Shown here piece by piece: positions 52,334-61,219 of a stretch of DNA of 64,000 bases. Source of the DNA: Clostridium_F caseinilyticum (GTDB lineage Bacteria > Bacillota > Clostridia > Clostridiales > Clostridiaceae); NCBI RefSeq assembly GCF_046127645.1, contig NZ_CP175919.1, one strand, 5' to 3'. The stretch's first letter is position 1, and every line of letters begins with the position of its first letter. Under the pieces are notes generated by a model. It was not told the DNA's origin. It worked only from the letters and a program-made list of their open reading frames with translations, and searched no databases. Made by a program: the position numbers and the translations under genes.

Positions 52334-52954
52334 TTATTGTTCTTCCTTTTTTTCTGAAGAATCTTCTTTTTTACATTCTTTACAATTATCATCTTCTTTA
52401 TTTTCTACATCTTCAAAATTAACGGTATAACTATAAAAATTATTATCTTCTCCATAGGTTTCATTATCAAATTTATTAGAGAATTTTTCTTTTATATCTG
52501 AAGTAGTGTTATCTACTTTTTCTTTTATGTCTTGAGCTGTACTTTTTATTATTTTATTAACTACTTCTACACTACCATCTTCTTTTGTTATTTCTATAGT
52601 AACCTTAGTTACTATAGCTGCTGCTAAAGCTGCCAATAGTATAGGAGCCCAAATGATGGCAGCTGCTGCAGTAGCTGCTAATCCTGCATTTACTGGTATG
52701 TCTACTATAATTTTATCTTCTTTTTTTACTTTTATTCTAGTAACATTACCCTTTTTTATAATATCTTTTATCCATTTTACTAGATCATCTTTTGTAGTAT
52801 ACATTTCTTCTTTTTCCTCTTTAAATTTATTTTCCATGTATACTAAAGCATCTACTACATTTCCGTCACAAGCTTCTAAAGCTTCTTTAGCTTCAGTGTA
52901 AGTTGCTCCTGTCCTTTCCCTTATGATATCAATTTTTTCTAATGTTATTTCCAT
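52334..52954 (-). CDS. UBA-like/DUF4342 protein
   Basis: A 206-residue protein. The N-terminus (about 1-45: IDIIRERTGATYTEAKEALEACDGNVVDALVYME) is a UBA-like helical domain similar to that of elongation factor Ts. A DUF4342 domain (about 50-125) follows with basic KVKKEDK and a hydrophobic Ala-rich segment at about 90-115 that could lie in a membrane. The tail is Asp/Glu/Lys-rich with CKECKKE. Function is unknown. It lies 2 bp after recO, so it is in the era-recO operon. Confidence 0.75.
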   Translation of the reverse strand: MEITLEKIDIIRERTGATYTEAKEALEACDGNVVDALVYMENKFKEEKEEMYTTKDDLVKWIKDIIKKGNVTRIKVKKEDKIIVDIPVNAGLAATAAAAIIWAPILLAALAAAIVTKVTIEITKEDGSVEVVNKIIKSTAQDIKEKVDNTTSDIKEKFSNKFDNETYGEDNNFYSYTVNFEDVENKEDDNCKECKKEDSSEKKEEQ

Positions 52955-52956
52955 TT

Positions 52957-53700
52957 TTATTCCTCCTTTATATAATTTAATATTTGGAGACTTTTGGGTT
53001 TCTTCAAATAATTTTGATTTATTATGGTATTTAAAATTTTATAAATATCCTTTTTAGTTTCTTTATCTAAAGAAAGCCTATATAGCTCTTCTAATGGAGA
53101 TTCATGTATATATTTTAATATATTATAAGTAGCATAGGTTACTCCTATACCATTTATCTTGTTACAATAATTACATATTCCTCCTAAGCTTTGCAAACTT
53201 ATATAGTTTGAGGTTTCTATTTTCCTTCCACACTCTACACAATGATTAAAATTCAAAGCATATCCTGTGTATTTTAAAACTTTCACTTCAAAAGCTCTGG
53301 CTAAGATCTCAATATCTAAAACTTTATTTTTCATTAAGAATAGACTTTTAACCAATTCTTGAAATAAACCTATATTGCTTTCTTTTTCTTCTGTAGATAT
53401 GTCTATCAATTCACAAAAATAAGATCCATAAGTTAATGTATCTAAATTAGTTAGAAAGTCTTGAAATGAATCTATTAATTGCGCTTCTGATAAATTAAAT
53501 AACCCTTTTCCTTTATACAATACATATTCTCCATAACAAAAGGGTGAAGTATTAGATAAATATTTGCTTCTATTTTTTCTAGCACCTTTCGCTATAACAG
53601 TTATTTTACCTAGTTTTTCTGTATATAACCAAACTAATTTATCTGCTTCTTTATATTCTTGAGTTTTTATTACTACAGCTCTAGTTTTATATAGTGACAG
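52957..53700 (-). CDS. recO: DNA repair protein RecO, CTG start
   Basis: A 247-residue recombination mediator that, with RecF and RecR, loads RecA on gapped DNA. The N-terminal OB fold reads SLYKTRAVVIKTQEYKEADKLVWLYTEKLGKITVIAKGARK. The C-terminal zinc motif is CVECGRK (about 150-156) and CNYC. ATG-based reading would start at 53520 and lose 60 conserved residues. The full frame, bounded by a TAG upstream, contains no ATG, GTG or TTG ahead of them. CTG at 53698-53700, after GGGAG, is the best start. era lies 21 bp upstream. Confidence 0.85.
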   Translation of the reverse strand: MSLYKTRAVVIKTQEYKEADKLVWLYTEKLGKITVIAKGARKNRSKYLSNTSPFCYGEYVLYKGKGLFNLSEAQLIDSFQDFLTNLDTLTYGSYFCELIDISTEEKESNIGLFQELVKSLFLMKNKVLDIEILARAFEVKVLKYTGYALNFNHCVECGRKIETSNYISLQSLGGICNYCNKINGIGVTYATYNILKYIHESPLEELYRLSLDKETKKDIYKILNTIINQNYLKKPKSLQILNYIKEE

Positions 53701-53721
53701 AAAATCAACTCCCTATATAAT

Positions 53722-54612
53722 TTATTTCATTTTTTTATAACCTAATTCTTTTAATAAGCTTTGGTTATCTCTCCATTCTTCTTTTACTTTAACCCAAAGT
53801 CTTATATATACTTTGCTTTGAAGAAATGTTTCTATATCTTGTCTTGCATATTGAGATATTTTTTTTAGCTTACTACCACCTTTACCTATAATTATAGGTT
53901 TATGAGAATTTTTTTCACATAATATATTACCTTCTATATGATAGGTTCCTTTTTCATTTTTTTTCATTTGAAGTATTTCTACAGCTATACCATGAGGTAC
54001 TTCTTCTGATAAAAGCCTTAAAGCTTTTTCTCTTACTATCTCTGCAACTATAAATCTTTCATTTTGATCTATTATCATGTCTTCTGGATAATATTGTGGT
54101 CCCTCTGGTATATACTTGAACATTAATTCTTTAAGTAAATCAACATTTTTTCCTTTTAATGCTGATATAGGTATTATTTCTTGAAAATCCATAAGTTCTG
54201 AATATGTTTTTAAAGTCTCTGCTACTTTTTCCTGTGGATTTTCATCTATTTTATTTAGAACTAAAAACACTGGTACTTTTACTTCCTTCAATTGTTCTAT
54301 TATAAACAAATCTCCCTTACCAGGTTTTTCATCTGGATTTATTAAAAAAAGTACTAAATCCACATCTTTCATAGAATCTGATGCTGATTTTACCATATAT
54401 TCTCCTAGCTTATGCTTAGGTTTGTGTATTCCTGGAGTATCAACAAACACAAGTTGGTAATTATCTTCTGTTAATATGGTTTGTATATTGTTTCTTGTAG
54501 TCTGTGGTCTACATGAAACTATAGAAAGTTTCTCTTTCATTATAGCATTTAATAGTGTTGATTTTCCTACATTAGGTCTTCCTACTATGGTTACGAATCC
54601 TGATTTAAACAT
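53722..54612 (-). CDS. era: GTPase Era
   Basis: A 296-residue GTPase that binds 16S rRNA and helps assemble the small ribosomal subunit. G1 is GRPNVGKSTLLN (about 11-22), the switch region has RPQTTRNNIQTI, G3 is DTPGIHKPKH, and G4 is LNKID. A C-terminal KH domain (about 200-290) contains IIGKGGSKLKKISQYARQDIE. Length is normal. cdd lies 15 bp upstream and recO 21 bp downstream, the usual Firmicute order. Confidence 0.96.
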   Translation of the reverse strand: MFKSGFVTIVGRPNVGKSTLLNAIMKEKLSIVSCRPQTTRNNIQTILTEDNYQLVFVDTPGIHKPKHKLGEYMVKSASDSMKDVDLVLFLINPDEKPGKGDLFIIEQLKEVKVPVFLVLNKIDENPQEKVAETLKTYSELMDFQEIIPISALKGKNVDLLKELMFKYIPEGPQYYPEDMIIDQNERFIVAEIVREKALRLLSEEVPHGIAVEILQMKKNEKGTYHIEGNILCEKNSHKPIIIGKGGSKLKKISQYARQDIETFLQSKVYIRLWVKVKEEWRDNQSLLKELGYKKMK

Positions 54613-54627
54613 CTTTTATCTCCTTGT

Positions 54628-55026
54628 CTATTTTATTAAATCTTTTTTACTAAAAGCTTCTGGTAAAATTTCATCTAGTTTCTTTATTTCATAATTATTT
54701 TTATCTTTTACTATTATTATGTCTATATTTCCATCTGCAAATTCACTTATAACCTGTCTGCATATGCCACATGGATAAGTATACTCTTCTAAACTTCCTA
54801 CCACTGCAATAGCTTTTATTTTTTTATGTCCTTCCGATATAGCTTTAAATATAGCTGTTCTTTCTGCACAGTTTGTAGCACCATAAGAAACATTTTCTAT
54901 ATTACATCCTGTATATAGGGTATTATCTTCTGTTAATAAAGCTGCTCCCACTTTAAATTTTGAGTAAGGAACATAAGCATTTTCTCTAGCCTCTATTGCT
55001 TTTTTTATAATTTCGCCATATTTCAT
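54628..55026 (-). CDS. cdd: Cytidine deaminase
   Basis: A 132-residue homotetrameric enzyme that deaminates cytidine and deoxycytidine. The zinc-binding motifs are NCAERTAIF (about 51-59, with the catalytic Glu) and PCGICRQV (about 85-92). N-terminal YVPYSKFKVGAALLT is typical. It belongs to the dgkA-cdd-era-recO cluster. Confidence 0.95.
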   Translation of the reverse strand: MKYGEIIKKAIEARENAYVPYSKFKVGAALLTEDNTLYTGCNIENVSYGATNCAERTAIFKAISEGHKKIKAIAVVGSLEEYTYPCGICRQVISEFADGNIDIIIVKDKNNYEIKKLDEILPEAFSKKDLIK

Positions 55027-55109
55027 TATAAATCCTCCTGTTTGGCTAAACTATTTACTATTCAAATTGTTGTGTAAATAAATTATAGCATTATTTTACA
55101 TTATTTCAA

Positions 55110-55808
55110 CTATCCAAATATTTTATATAAAAGTGTAGTAAATAAAGTTCCAAATAATGCTCCCACTATTACCTCTAGTATAGAATGTACTTCTGAATCC
55201 ACCCTACTTTGAGCTACTATAAATGCTAAAAAATAACTTAACATAACTACAGGAAATTCTTTAGTTATAAGGGCTATTATGGTAGCTATAGAAAATGCCA
55301 TAGTGCTATGACCACTAGGCATACCACCCTTTAAAGGAGTTCCTTCACCATATATAGCCTTTACTACTACTGTAACTATACAAACTATGGCTAATATAAG
55401 AAATATAGCATAAGGATTGGAGTTTTTTATTTTAGTTATTAAAACAAAATTTATATATTTTAGTTTATCCCAAAATATAATATAACCAACCACCACTGCA
55501 TTTATAGCTGTTAATAATACTGCTCCTGCTGCTACATTTTTAGAAACTTTAGCTAGAGGATGATAATAATTGGTAGTTGCATCTATGGCAAACTCTATGG
55601 CAGTATTCATAAGTTCTGCAAAAATAACTAAAGTTATCGTTATACATACAATTACCAATTCTATCTTTGATAAATCGTAGAAAAAACAGGCAGTTAAAAC
55701 CAAAAGAGCTGCGAACATATGTATTCTCATATTCCTTTGGGTTCTAACTGCATGTATTATTCCATCTATAGCATAATTAAAACTATCCAAAAGTTTATTT
55801 ACTTTCAT
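55110..55808 (-). CDS. Diacylglycerol/undecaprenol kinase fused to a PAP2-like phosphatase
   Basis: A 232-residue membrane protein with two parts. Residues 1-115 are a DgkA-type kinase (RTQRNMRIHMFAAL, ELMNTAIEFAIDATT), which in Gram-positives phosphorylates undecaprenol. Residues 120-232 are a PAP2-like domain with PLKGGMPSGHSTMAFS and SRVDSEVHSILEVIVGALFG. The first PAP2 motif is not in its classic Lys-Arg-Pro form, so phosphatase activity is uncertain. The ATG at 55808, after AAAGGATGG, is preferred to a TTG nine codons upstream. It follows ybeY. Confidence 0.85.
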   Translation of the reverse strand: MKVNKLLDSFNYAIDGIIHAVRTQRNMRIHMFAALLVLTACFFYDLSKIELVIVCITITLVIFAELMNTAIEFAIDATTNYYHPLAKVSKNVAAGAVLLTAINAVVVGYIIFWDKLKYINFVLITKIKNSNPYAIFLILAIVCIVTVVVKAIYGEGTPLKGGMPSGHSTMAFSIATIIALITKEFPVVMLSYFLAFIVAQSRVDSEVHSILEVIVGALFGTLFTTLLYKIFG

Positions 55809-55847
55809 GGCCAAACACCATCCTTTACAGGTCAAAATAAATAAATT

Positions 55848-56348
55848 TTATCTTTGTAAATTAAAGTTTTTTAATATCTCTTCTTCTCTCTGTCTCATTA
55901 TAGTTTTTTCGTCTTCTTCCATATGATCATATCCTAGAAGATGTAATACTGAATGTATTGTTAGATAACAAGCCTCTCTTAGAAAACTATGACTAAATTC
56001 TTTACTTTGCTCTTCTGCTTTTTCTAAAGAAAGTGCTATATCTCCTAAAACCAAATTACCTTCATCTAAATCACTTTCATCAAATTCATAATTTAAATAT
56101 AAATCTTTAAAAACTTTTCCTTCTTCATAATCTAACATGGGAAAAGATAGTACATCTGTAACTTTATCTATATTTCTATAATCCTTATTTATTTCTTTTA
56201 TATTATTATTATCTATAAACACTACACTTATTTCATAATCTAAATTTACCTTCTCTTCTTTTAATGCATAGTCTATTATTTCTTTTATTTTATTTTCAAA
56301 TTCTTCATTTATTCCTATTTTATCCTGTCTATTATCTATATATATCAT
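55848..56348 (-). CDS. ybeY: Endoribonuclease YbeY
   Basis: A 166-residue metal-dependent endoribonuclease acting in 16S rRNA maturation and ribosome quality control. The metal site is HSVLHLLGYDHMEEDEK (about 130-146), the H-x3-H-x5-H motif. NKDYRNIDKVTDVLSFP (about 68-84) is the other family signature. The ATG at 56348 lies just after AGGAGG, overlapping the pgpH stop by 4 nt; an in-frame ATG eight codons earlier lies upstream of the ribosome site. Confidence 0.94.
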   Translation of the reverse strand: MIYIDNRQDKIGINEEFENKIKEIIDYALKEEKVNLDYEISVVFIDNNNIKEINKDYRNIDKVTDVLSFPMLDYEEGKVFKDLYLNYEFDESDLDEGNLVLGDIALSLEKAEEQSKEFSHSFLREACYLTIHSVLHLLGYDHMEEDEKTIMRQREEEILKNFNLQR

Positions 56349-58432
56349 TTTATCCTCCTGTCTTTCATCCATTTATCCTCTGGATATTCTATCCTTTGGT
56401 GATATATACTTACAAGAACCTTTAAAAAGGCCTCTCTTATTAATCCTATTTCTTTTAATGTAAGGTCACACTCATCTAACTGGCCTTCATCTAACCTTGC
56501 CTTTATTATTTTATTTACCATTTCTTCTATTCTGCCTTTAGTTGGTTCATTTATAGATCTTACCGCAGCTTCAACGCCATCTGCTAGCATTATTATAGCA
56601 GCTTCTTTACTTTTCGGTATAGGACCTGGATATCTAAAGTCTTCTTCGTTTATATCCTCTGGTCTTTCACTATTATTTTTCATAGTTATATAAAAATATT
56701 TCACTAAAGATGTACCATGATGTTGCTGTATTATATCTTGTATAACTTTAGGTATTTTATATTCTTTAGCTAATTCTAGCCCATCCTTTACATGAGAAGT
56801 AATTATTAAAGTACTTAAATTAGGAGATATCTTATCATGAGGATTTTCTTTACCTATTTGATTTTCCTTAAAAAAATAAGGTCTTTTGGTCTTACCTATA
56901 TCATGATAATAAGCTGATACTCTAGCTAACACTGGATTTCCATTTACAACCTCTGCTGCAACTTCAGCTAAATTTCCTACTAATATGCTGTGATGATAAG
57001 TTCCAGGAGCTTCTACTAATAACTTCTTAAGTAATGGATTATTTGGATTTGAAAGTTCTAAAAGTTTAATGGTAGTAACTATACCAAATAAATTTTCAAA
57101 TAAAGGAAGAAGTCCTATAGTGAGTATCGCTGATAATACTCCTCCTATAAGAGTAAATAATGCTTTTTTGCTTACATCTATAACACTATTACTTAAAAGA
57201 AAACCTGCTGAAAAAGTAAGAATTACATTTATAATAGCTATGTAAGATGATGCATATAGTATATCATTTCTTTCTTGCATTTTTCTTAGTATAGTTGATC
57301 CTAAAACAGCGCTCATTATAGCTATTAAAATAATTTCTACTTCAAAATTTACTGCTACAGCTATTAAAATACAATTTACAAGACTATTAAATAAGGATAT
57401 TTTATAGTTTAAAAGTAATGTTAATATCATGGGTATAGATGCTAATGGAATTAAAAAAGGTGATATTGTATACATACTCCTAGCTAACAATATAGCTATA
57501 CAATTATTTAAACTTATTAAAATCAAACTATTTAAGTCATTAAATACTTCATTGTAAAATTTATATATATATATACCTTGTATAAAAAGCACTAAAATTA
57601 TTAAAACTGCTAATCCAATAAATATATACCATTCAAAATTATTATTATTATTTAATAAACCCACATCCTTTAATAAATCTAATTGATACTTAGATACAGG
57701 TTCTCCTTCTTTAACTATTATTTGATCTTTTTTTATCATAACTGGTGGAGTATTTTTTAAAGTTTCCTTCTTTAATTCTTCTGTTTTTTCTTTATCATAA
57801 TAAAAGTTAGGCTTTATTTCTGAATAAGCTATATTTAATGTCAATTGTCTTAAAGGATTTGTTATTTTAGACAATTTTATTTTTGAATACACATATTCCT
57901 GTGCTTTTTTTATATCTTGTGCATTATCCTTTTGAGAATCATCACTTATATTTACATTTTCATAAGCATCAGATATAACTTTAATAAGCACATCTTGCAT
58001 AGACTTAAGTTCTGTTTTATCTAAATTTAATATTTGAATTAATTCTCTTTCTGATATGTTTATTTTCCCATTTTGGTCTATTTGCTGAATCTTTTGCTTT
58101 TCATCTATTTTTTTATCTTTTAGGGAATCTACTTGTGAAAAAAAACTGTTTATATCATTTAAAATTTCTGTTTTAACCTCTGTTCTTTTAGTATATTGTA
58201 TAGGTACTGATTCTAAAGCTTGTTGTAATCTAGCTTTAGTAGATACTTCATCCTTTATTTCTCTAGGAGCTTTTATATCAACTCTAGCTATATCTCCTTC
58301 CTTCAAATCATATTTTTTGGTAATAAAAGATGTAGCAAGTACCACATACATAAATAAAAATGTAATAAAAAAAACTAAGAGTTTCTTTAGTTTATTGTCC
58401 TTTTTCATTTCTTCTATGGTAATTTTCTTCAT
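56345..58432 (-). CDS. pgpH: PgpH-type 7TM-HD cyclic-di-AMP phosphodiesterase
   Basis: A 695-residue membrane protein. One N-terminal helix (about 18-37), an extracellular 7TMR-HDED domain (about 50-265), seven membrane helices (about 270-460) and a cytoplasmic HD domain follow in order. The HD part shows GTYHHSILVGNLAE, SAYYHDIGKTKRP, ITSHVKDG and QHHGTSLV, the metal ligands of the c-di-AMP hydrolases PgpH/YqfF. phoH, usually beside it, is absent here. yqfD lies 22 bp upstream. Confidence 0.92.
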   Translation of the reverse strand: MKKITIEEMKKDNKLKKLLVFFITFLFMYVVLATSFITKKYDLKEGDIARVDIKAPREIKDEVSTKARLQQALESVPIQYTKRTEVKTEILNDINSFFSQVDSLKDKKIDEKQKIQQIDQNGKINISERELIQILNLDKTELKSMQDVLIKVISDAYENVNISDDSQKDNAQDIKKAQEYVYSKIKLSKITNPLRQLTLNIAYSEIKPNFYYDKEKTEELKKETLKNTPPVMIKKDQIIVKEGEPVSKYQLDLLKDVGLLNNNNNFEWYIFIGLAVLIILVLFIQGIYIYKFYNEVFNDLNSLILISLNNCIAILLARSMYTISPFLIPLASIPMILTLLLNYKISLFNSLVNCILIAVAVNFEVEIILIAIMSAVLGSTILRKMQERNDILYASSYIAIINVILTFSAGFLLSNSVIDVSKKALFTLIGGVLSAILTIGLLPLFENLFGIVTTIKLLELSNPNNPLLKKLLVEAPGTYHHSILVGNLAEVAAEVVNGNPVLARVSAYYHDIGKTKRPYFFKENQIGKENPHDKISPNLSTLIITSHVKDGLELAKEYKIPKVIQDIIQQHHGTSLVKYFYITMKNNSERPEDINEEDFRYPGPIPKSKEAAIIMLADGVEAAVRSINEPTKGRIEEMVNKIIKARLDEGQLDECDLTLKEIGLIREAFLKVLVSIYHQRIEYPEDKWMKDRRIK

Positions 58433-58454
58433 ATATTATAATACCACCTTTATT

Positions 58455-59615
58455 TTAACTGTCTTCCTCTTTATCTATTTCTTTTATCTTTTGAGGAACA
58501 GCTATATCTTCTTCTGCTATAATTAGCATTCTAATTTCACAACTATCTCCTTGTGGAGAATAGTTCGTAATTTTATCTATAATTTTAACAGATTTATCCA
58601 GGTTCTTGGTTATATTTTCATAGATTTTTTTATTTTCATCTTCTACAGCTTCTTTTAAATCAATATTCTCTTTTGTCTCTTTCACTTCATATAATGTTTC
58701 TTTTGTTATAAACAACTTATTATTTTCTATTCTATCATATTTTTCAAATTTGTTTATAGTTTTTTTCAAATATAGTTTTTTCCCTTTAAAATTAATATAT
58801 ATTCTATCTATTTTTTTGCCTGTTTTTTTTCTTTTTATTCTATAAGTATTTATAGTTTTAGTTTCTTCATAAAAAGTTCTAGCAAAAACCTTTCCTTCTG
58901 AATGAACTTCATAAGTTTCTTCTTCTTTTCCCTGTTCTCCCTTAATTAAAATATCTCCTTTTTTTACTATATCACCTTTTTGAACTATAGCACTTCCTGA
59001 AGTAGTATACACTCTTTGCACTTCCCCATCCTTTTTAGCTACTAAATCACAGGGTTCATCATCTTCTACTATGGTTGGAGGAGATTGCCTCTCTTCAGCT
59101 TTTATTATAAGTTTCCCTCCTTCAATTCTCGCTTTAACCCACATTATATTATCTATATCCTTAATCAATTTTTTCTCTATTTTATAAACATCTATACTTT
59201 TTTTATTTATTCCTGGTTTAACACCATATTCTTTTAATTGTTGTCTTATCTCATAGGGTGTTGCTCCATTAGTTGATGTTATATCTATATCCCATATAAA
59301 TGTAGACATAAAATATATTATAAAAGAAAAAATAAATATACCTACCACTAATGAAAATCTTCTTTTTAAAAATAAAATTAAAAAGGATATTCCTTTTCTT
59401 TTTACTATTTTTACTTTTGTTCCTGTTCTTTTAGCTATATCATCCATAATAGTATAATCCTTTAAGTCTATATCTAAAACAAAGGTAGTAACATTTGTCT
59501 TAACTACATTTTTAACTTTAACACCATTTCGCCATAAAAGGTTAATAAATCTTTCTGGTATCATAGATTGAATTTCTATAGTTATAGTAGCACTTTTATA
59601 TTTATTAAATTTCAT
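58455..59615 (-). CDS. yqfD: Sporulation protein YqfD
   Basis: A 386-residue sporulation-associated membrane protein. The N-terminal part (about 1-85) resembles a spore-specific domain with NLLWRNGVKVKNV. One membrane helix (about 85-107: FSLVVGIFIFSFIIYFMST) precedes a long C-terminal extracytoplasmic region with IDITSTNGATPYEIRQQL and a beta-rich segment around GDIVKKGDILIKGEQG. The ATG at 59615 overlaps yqfC by 11 nt. Expression is expected in the mother cell under SigE, but the promoter was not located. Confidence 0.9.
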   Translation of the reverse strand: MKFNKYKSATITIEIQSMIPERFINLLWRNGVKVKNVVKTNVTTFVLDIDLKDYTIMDDIAKRTGTKVKIVKRKGISFLILFLKRRFSLVVGIFIFSFIIYFMSTFIWDIDITSTNGATPYEIRQQLKEYGVKPGINKKSIDVYKIEKKLIKDIDNIMWVKARIEGGKLIIKAEERQSPPTIVEDDEPCDLVAKKDGEVQRVYTTSGSAIVQKGDIVKKGDILIKGEQGKEEETYEVHSEGKVFARTFYEETKTINTYRIKRKKTGKKIDRIYINFKGKKLYLKKTINKFEKYDRIENNKLFITKETLYEVKETKENIDLKEAVEDENKKIYENITKNLDKSVKIIDKITNYSPQGDSCEIRMLIIAEEDIAVPQKIKEIDKEEDS

Positions 59616-59901
59616 CTTCTTCAGACCCTTCATATTCTATAGATTTAAAATTTCCTCCTAAGGTAATAGTACTTCCTCCCATAAACAATATCTTAAAATT
59701 TCTTCCATAAATAGATATCAATCCAGATCCAGAATTAATTTTTACTATTTTTTCTTCAAAAACAACTACTCCTCTATGATTTTCTATAGTTATTTCCTCA
59801 TTGCCTGTAACTACTATCTTTGGTTGATTTAAAATTATATCTCTTGGCAAATCTAATTTATCTGCTACAGTTTCTCTTGCATTATAAAATCTTTTACCCA
59901 T
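59605..59901 (-). CDS. yqfC: Sporulation protein YqfC
   Basis: A 98-residue beta-rich protein of the YqfC/YabP-like family, made during sporulation. It reads REVTADKLDLPRDIILNQPKIVVTGNEEITIENHRG-like segments in order (ARETVADKLDLPRDIIL, NHRGVVVFEE, GRNFKILFMGGSTITLGG). In Bacillus, the yqfC-yqfD pair is SigE-controlled. It follows two terminator hairpins and so starts a new transcription unit. Confidence 0.9.
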   Translation of the reverse strand: MGKRFYNARETVADKLDLPRDIILNQPKIVVTGNEEITIENHRGVVVFEEKIVKINSGSGLISIYGRNFKILFMGGSTITLGGNFKSIEYEGSEEDEI

Positions 59902-59916
59902 TTTTCACCTCAAATA

Positions 59917-59954
59917 AAAAAATACTTTCATATTAATTTATGAAAGTATTTTTT
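59917..59954 (-). terminator. Terminator hairpin 2 after yqeY
   Basis: AAAAAATACTTTCATA and TATGAAAGTATTTTTT pair perfectly, just upstream of yqfC. Confidence 0.75.
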
Positions 59955-59990
59955 AATAAATGACAAATATGGTCTTATGTATATAATATA

Positions 59991-60015
59991 AAAAGCTGAG
60001 TTTTACTCAGCTTTT
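59991..60015 (-). terminator. Terminator hairpin 1 after yqeY
   Basis: AAAAGCTGAG-TTTTA-CTCAGCTTTT starts 2 bp past the yqeY stop and is followed by T-rich sequence on the minus strand. Confidence 0.8.
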
Positions 60016-60016
60016 A

Positions 60017-60463
60017 TTATTTACTCAATATATCTTTTACTTTTTCACTTACAAGTTTACCATCTGCTCTACCTTTAGTTTTAGGGATAACTATACTCAT
60101 TACATTTTTCATATGTTTCATGCTATTTGCACCAATTTCATTAACTGCTTTTTCAATAATTTCTGTAATTTCCTCTTCTGTCAACTGCTGAGGAAGGTAT
60201 TTTAGCAAAACTTCTATTTCAAAATTAGTTGCATCTACTAAGTATTGTCTGTTTCCCTTCTTGAAGTCTTCTAGCGATTCTTTACGCTGTTTTATCTCTT
60301 TAGATAAAATATCAATTATTTCCGAATCTTCAAGAGTTTTCCCTGAATTTTTTTCTGCTAAGAGAATTGCAGATCTAACCATACTTATAGTATTAGCTTT
60401 TTCCTTCTTCTTAGCTTTTAAGGCTTGTTTCCAATGGTCTTGTAGCGTTTCCTTAAGAGACAT
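60017..60463 (-). CDS. yqeY: YqeY/GatB-domain protein
   Basis: A 148-residue protein of the YqeY family, whose helical domain resembles the tRNA-binding tail of GatB. Typical parts are LKETLQDHWKQALKAKKKEKANTISMVRSAI, RQYLVDATNFEIEVLLKYLPQQL and GRADGKLVSEKV. It is proposed to act with tRNA or amidotransferases, but its function is unproven. It follows rpsU by 42 bp, as in most Firmicutes. Confidence 0.9.
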   Translation of the reverse strand: MSLKETLQDHWKQALKAKKKEKANTISMVRSAILLAEKNSGKTLEDSEIIDILSKEIKQRKESLEDFKKGNRQYLVDATNFEIEVLLKYLPQQLTEEEITEIIEKAVNEIGANSMKHMKNVMSIVIPKTKGRADGKLVSEKVKDILSK

Positions 60464-60505
60464 TATTATCTAATACCCTCTTTCAAAGAAATCTATTAAT
60501 GATAC

Positions 60506-60682
60506 CTACTTGAATTTTCTCTTTCTTGCAGCTTCAGATTTCTTTTTTTTCTTTACACTTGGCTTTTCATAGTGTTCTCTTTTTCTTACTTCAGATAAAA
60601 CACCAGCTCTTGCACATTTTTTCTTAAATCTTCTTAGTGCGTTTTCTAATGATTCGTTTTCTCCAACTTTTATTTCTGACAT
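60506..60682 (-). CDS. rpsU: Ribosomal protein S21
   Basis: A 58-residue basic protein of the small ribosomal subunit, too short for most ORF scans. It starts MSEIKVGENESLENALRRFK, continues KCARAGVLSEVRKREHYEKP, and ends in a Lys/Arg-rich tail. GGAGGGAG precedes the ATG. It stands upstream of yqeY in the usual rpsU-yqeY pair. Confidence 0.95.
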   Translation of the reverse strand: MSEIKVGENESLENALRRFKKKCARAGVLSEVRKREHYEKPSVKKKKKSEAARKRKFK

Positions 60683-60818
60683 GTTTTCTCCCTCCCTCCG
60701 CTAGTTCAATTTCGTAAAAACAAAGCAGTTAATTACGGGCTAAATAACACACTAGCTATTATACAACATATTTTGGGAAACTGTCAATAACTTAATATGC
60801 TAACTTTAATAAGTTTTT

Positions 60819-61163
60819 TTAGCCTGGAGGCCATTGTAAATTTCTACCTGCAATCAAGTGAAAATGTATGTGAAAAACACTCTGTCCTGCTGATTCGCCA
60901 CAGTTAGAAACTACTCTATATCCTTCTTCTGATATATTAAGATCCTTAGCTATTTTTTTAGCTACCATAAATACATGACTTATAACTTTGCTGTTTTCAG
61001 CTGTTAAATCATTTAAAGAAGCTATATGTTCTTTTGGTATTATAAGCACATGATGTGGTGCTACTGGATCTATATCATTAAAAGCATATACCAATTCATC
61101 TTCATACACTTTAGAACTTGGTATTTCTCCCTTTAATATTTTACAAAAAATGCAATTTTCCAT
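60819..61163 (-). CDS. HIT-family nucleotide-binding protein
   Basis: A 114-residue HIT protein of the HinT type, which hydrolyses purine nucleoside phosphoramidates. It starts CIFCKILKGEIPSSKVYED, has HHVLIIPKEHIAS in the middle, and the histidine triad HIHFHLIAGR near the end. The two N-terminal cysteines suggest zinc binding. It follows mtaB by 56 bp. Confidence 0.93.
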   Translation of the reverse strand: MENCIFCKILKGEIPSSKVYEDELVYAFNDIDPVAPHHVLIIPKEHIASLNDLTAENSKVISHVFMVAKKIAKDLNISEEGYRVVSNCGESAGQSVFHIHFHLIAGRNLQWPPG

Positions 61164-61219
61164 TATATCACCTCCTGTTAAGTGAAATATTCAATAAATA
61201 GATTAAAAATCCTTCTACT

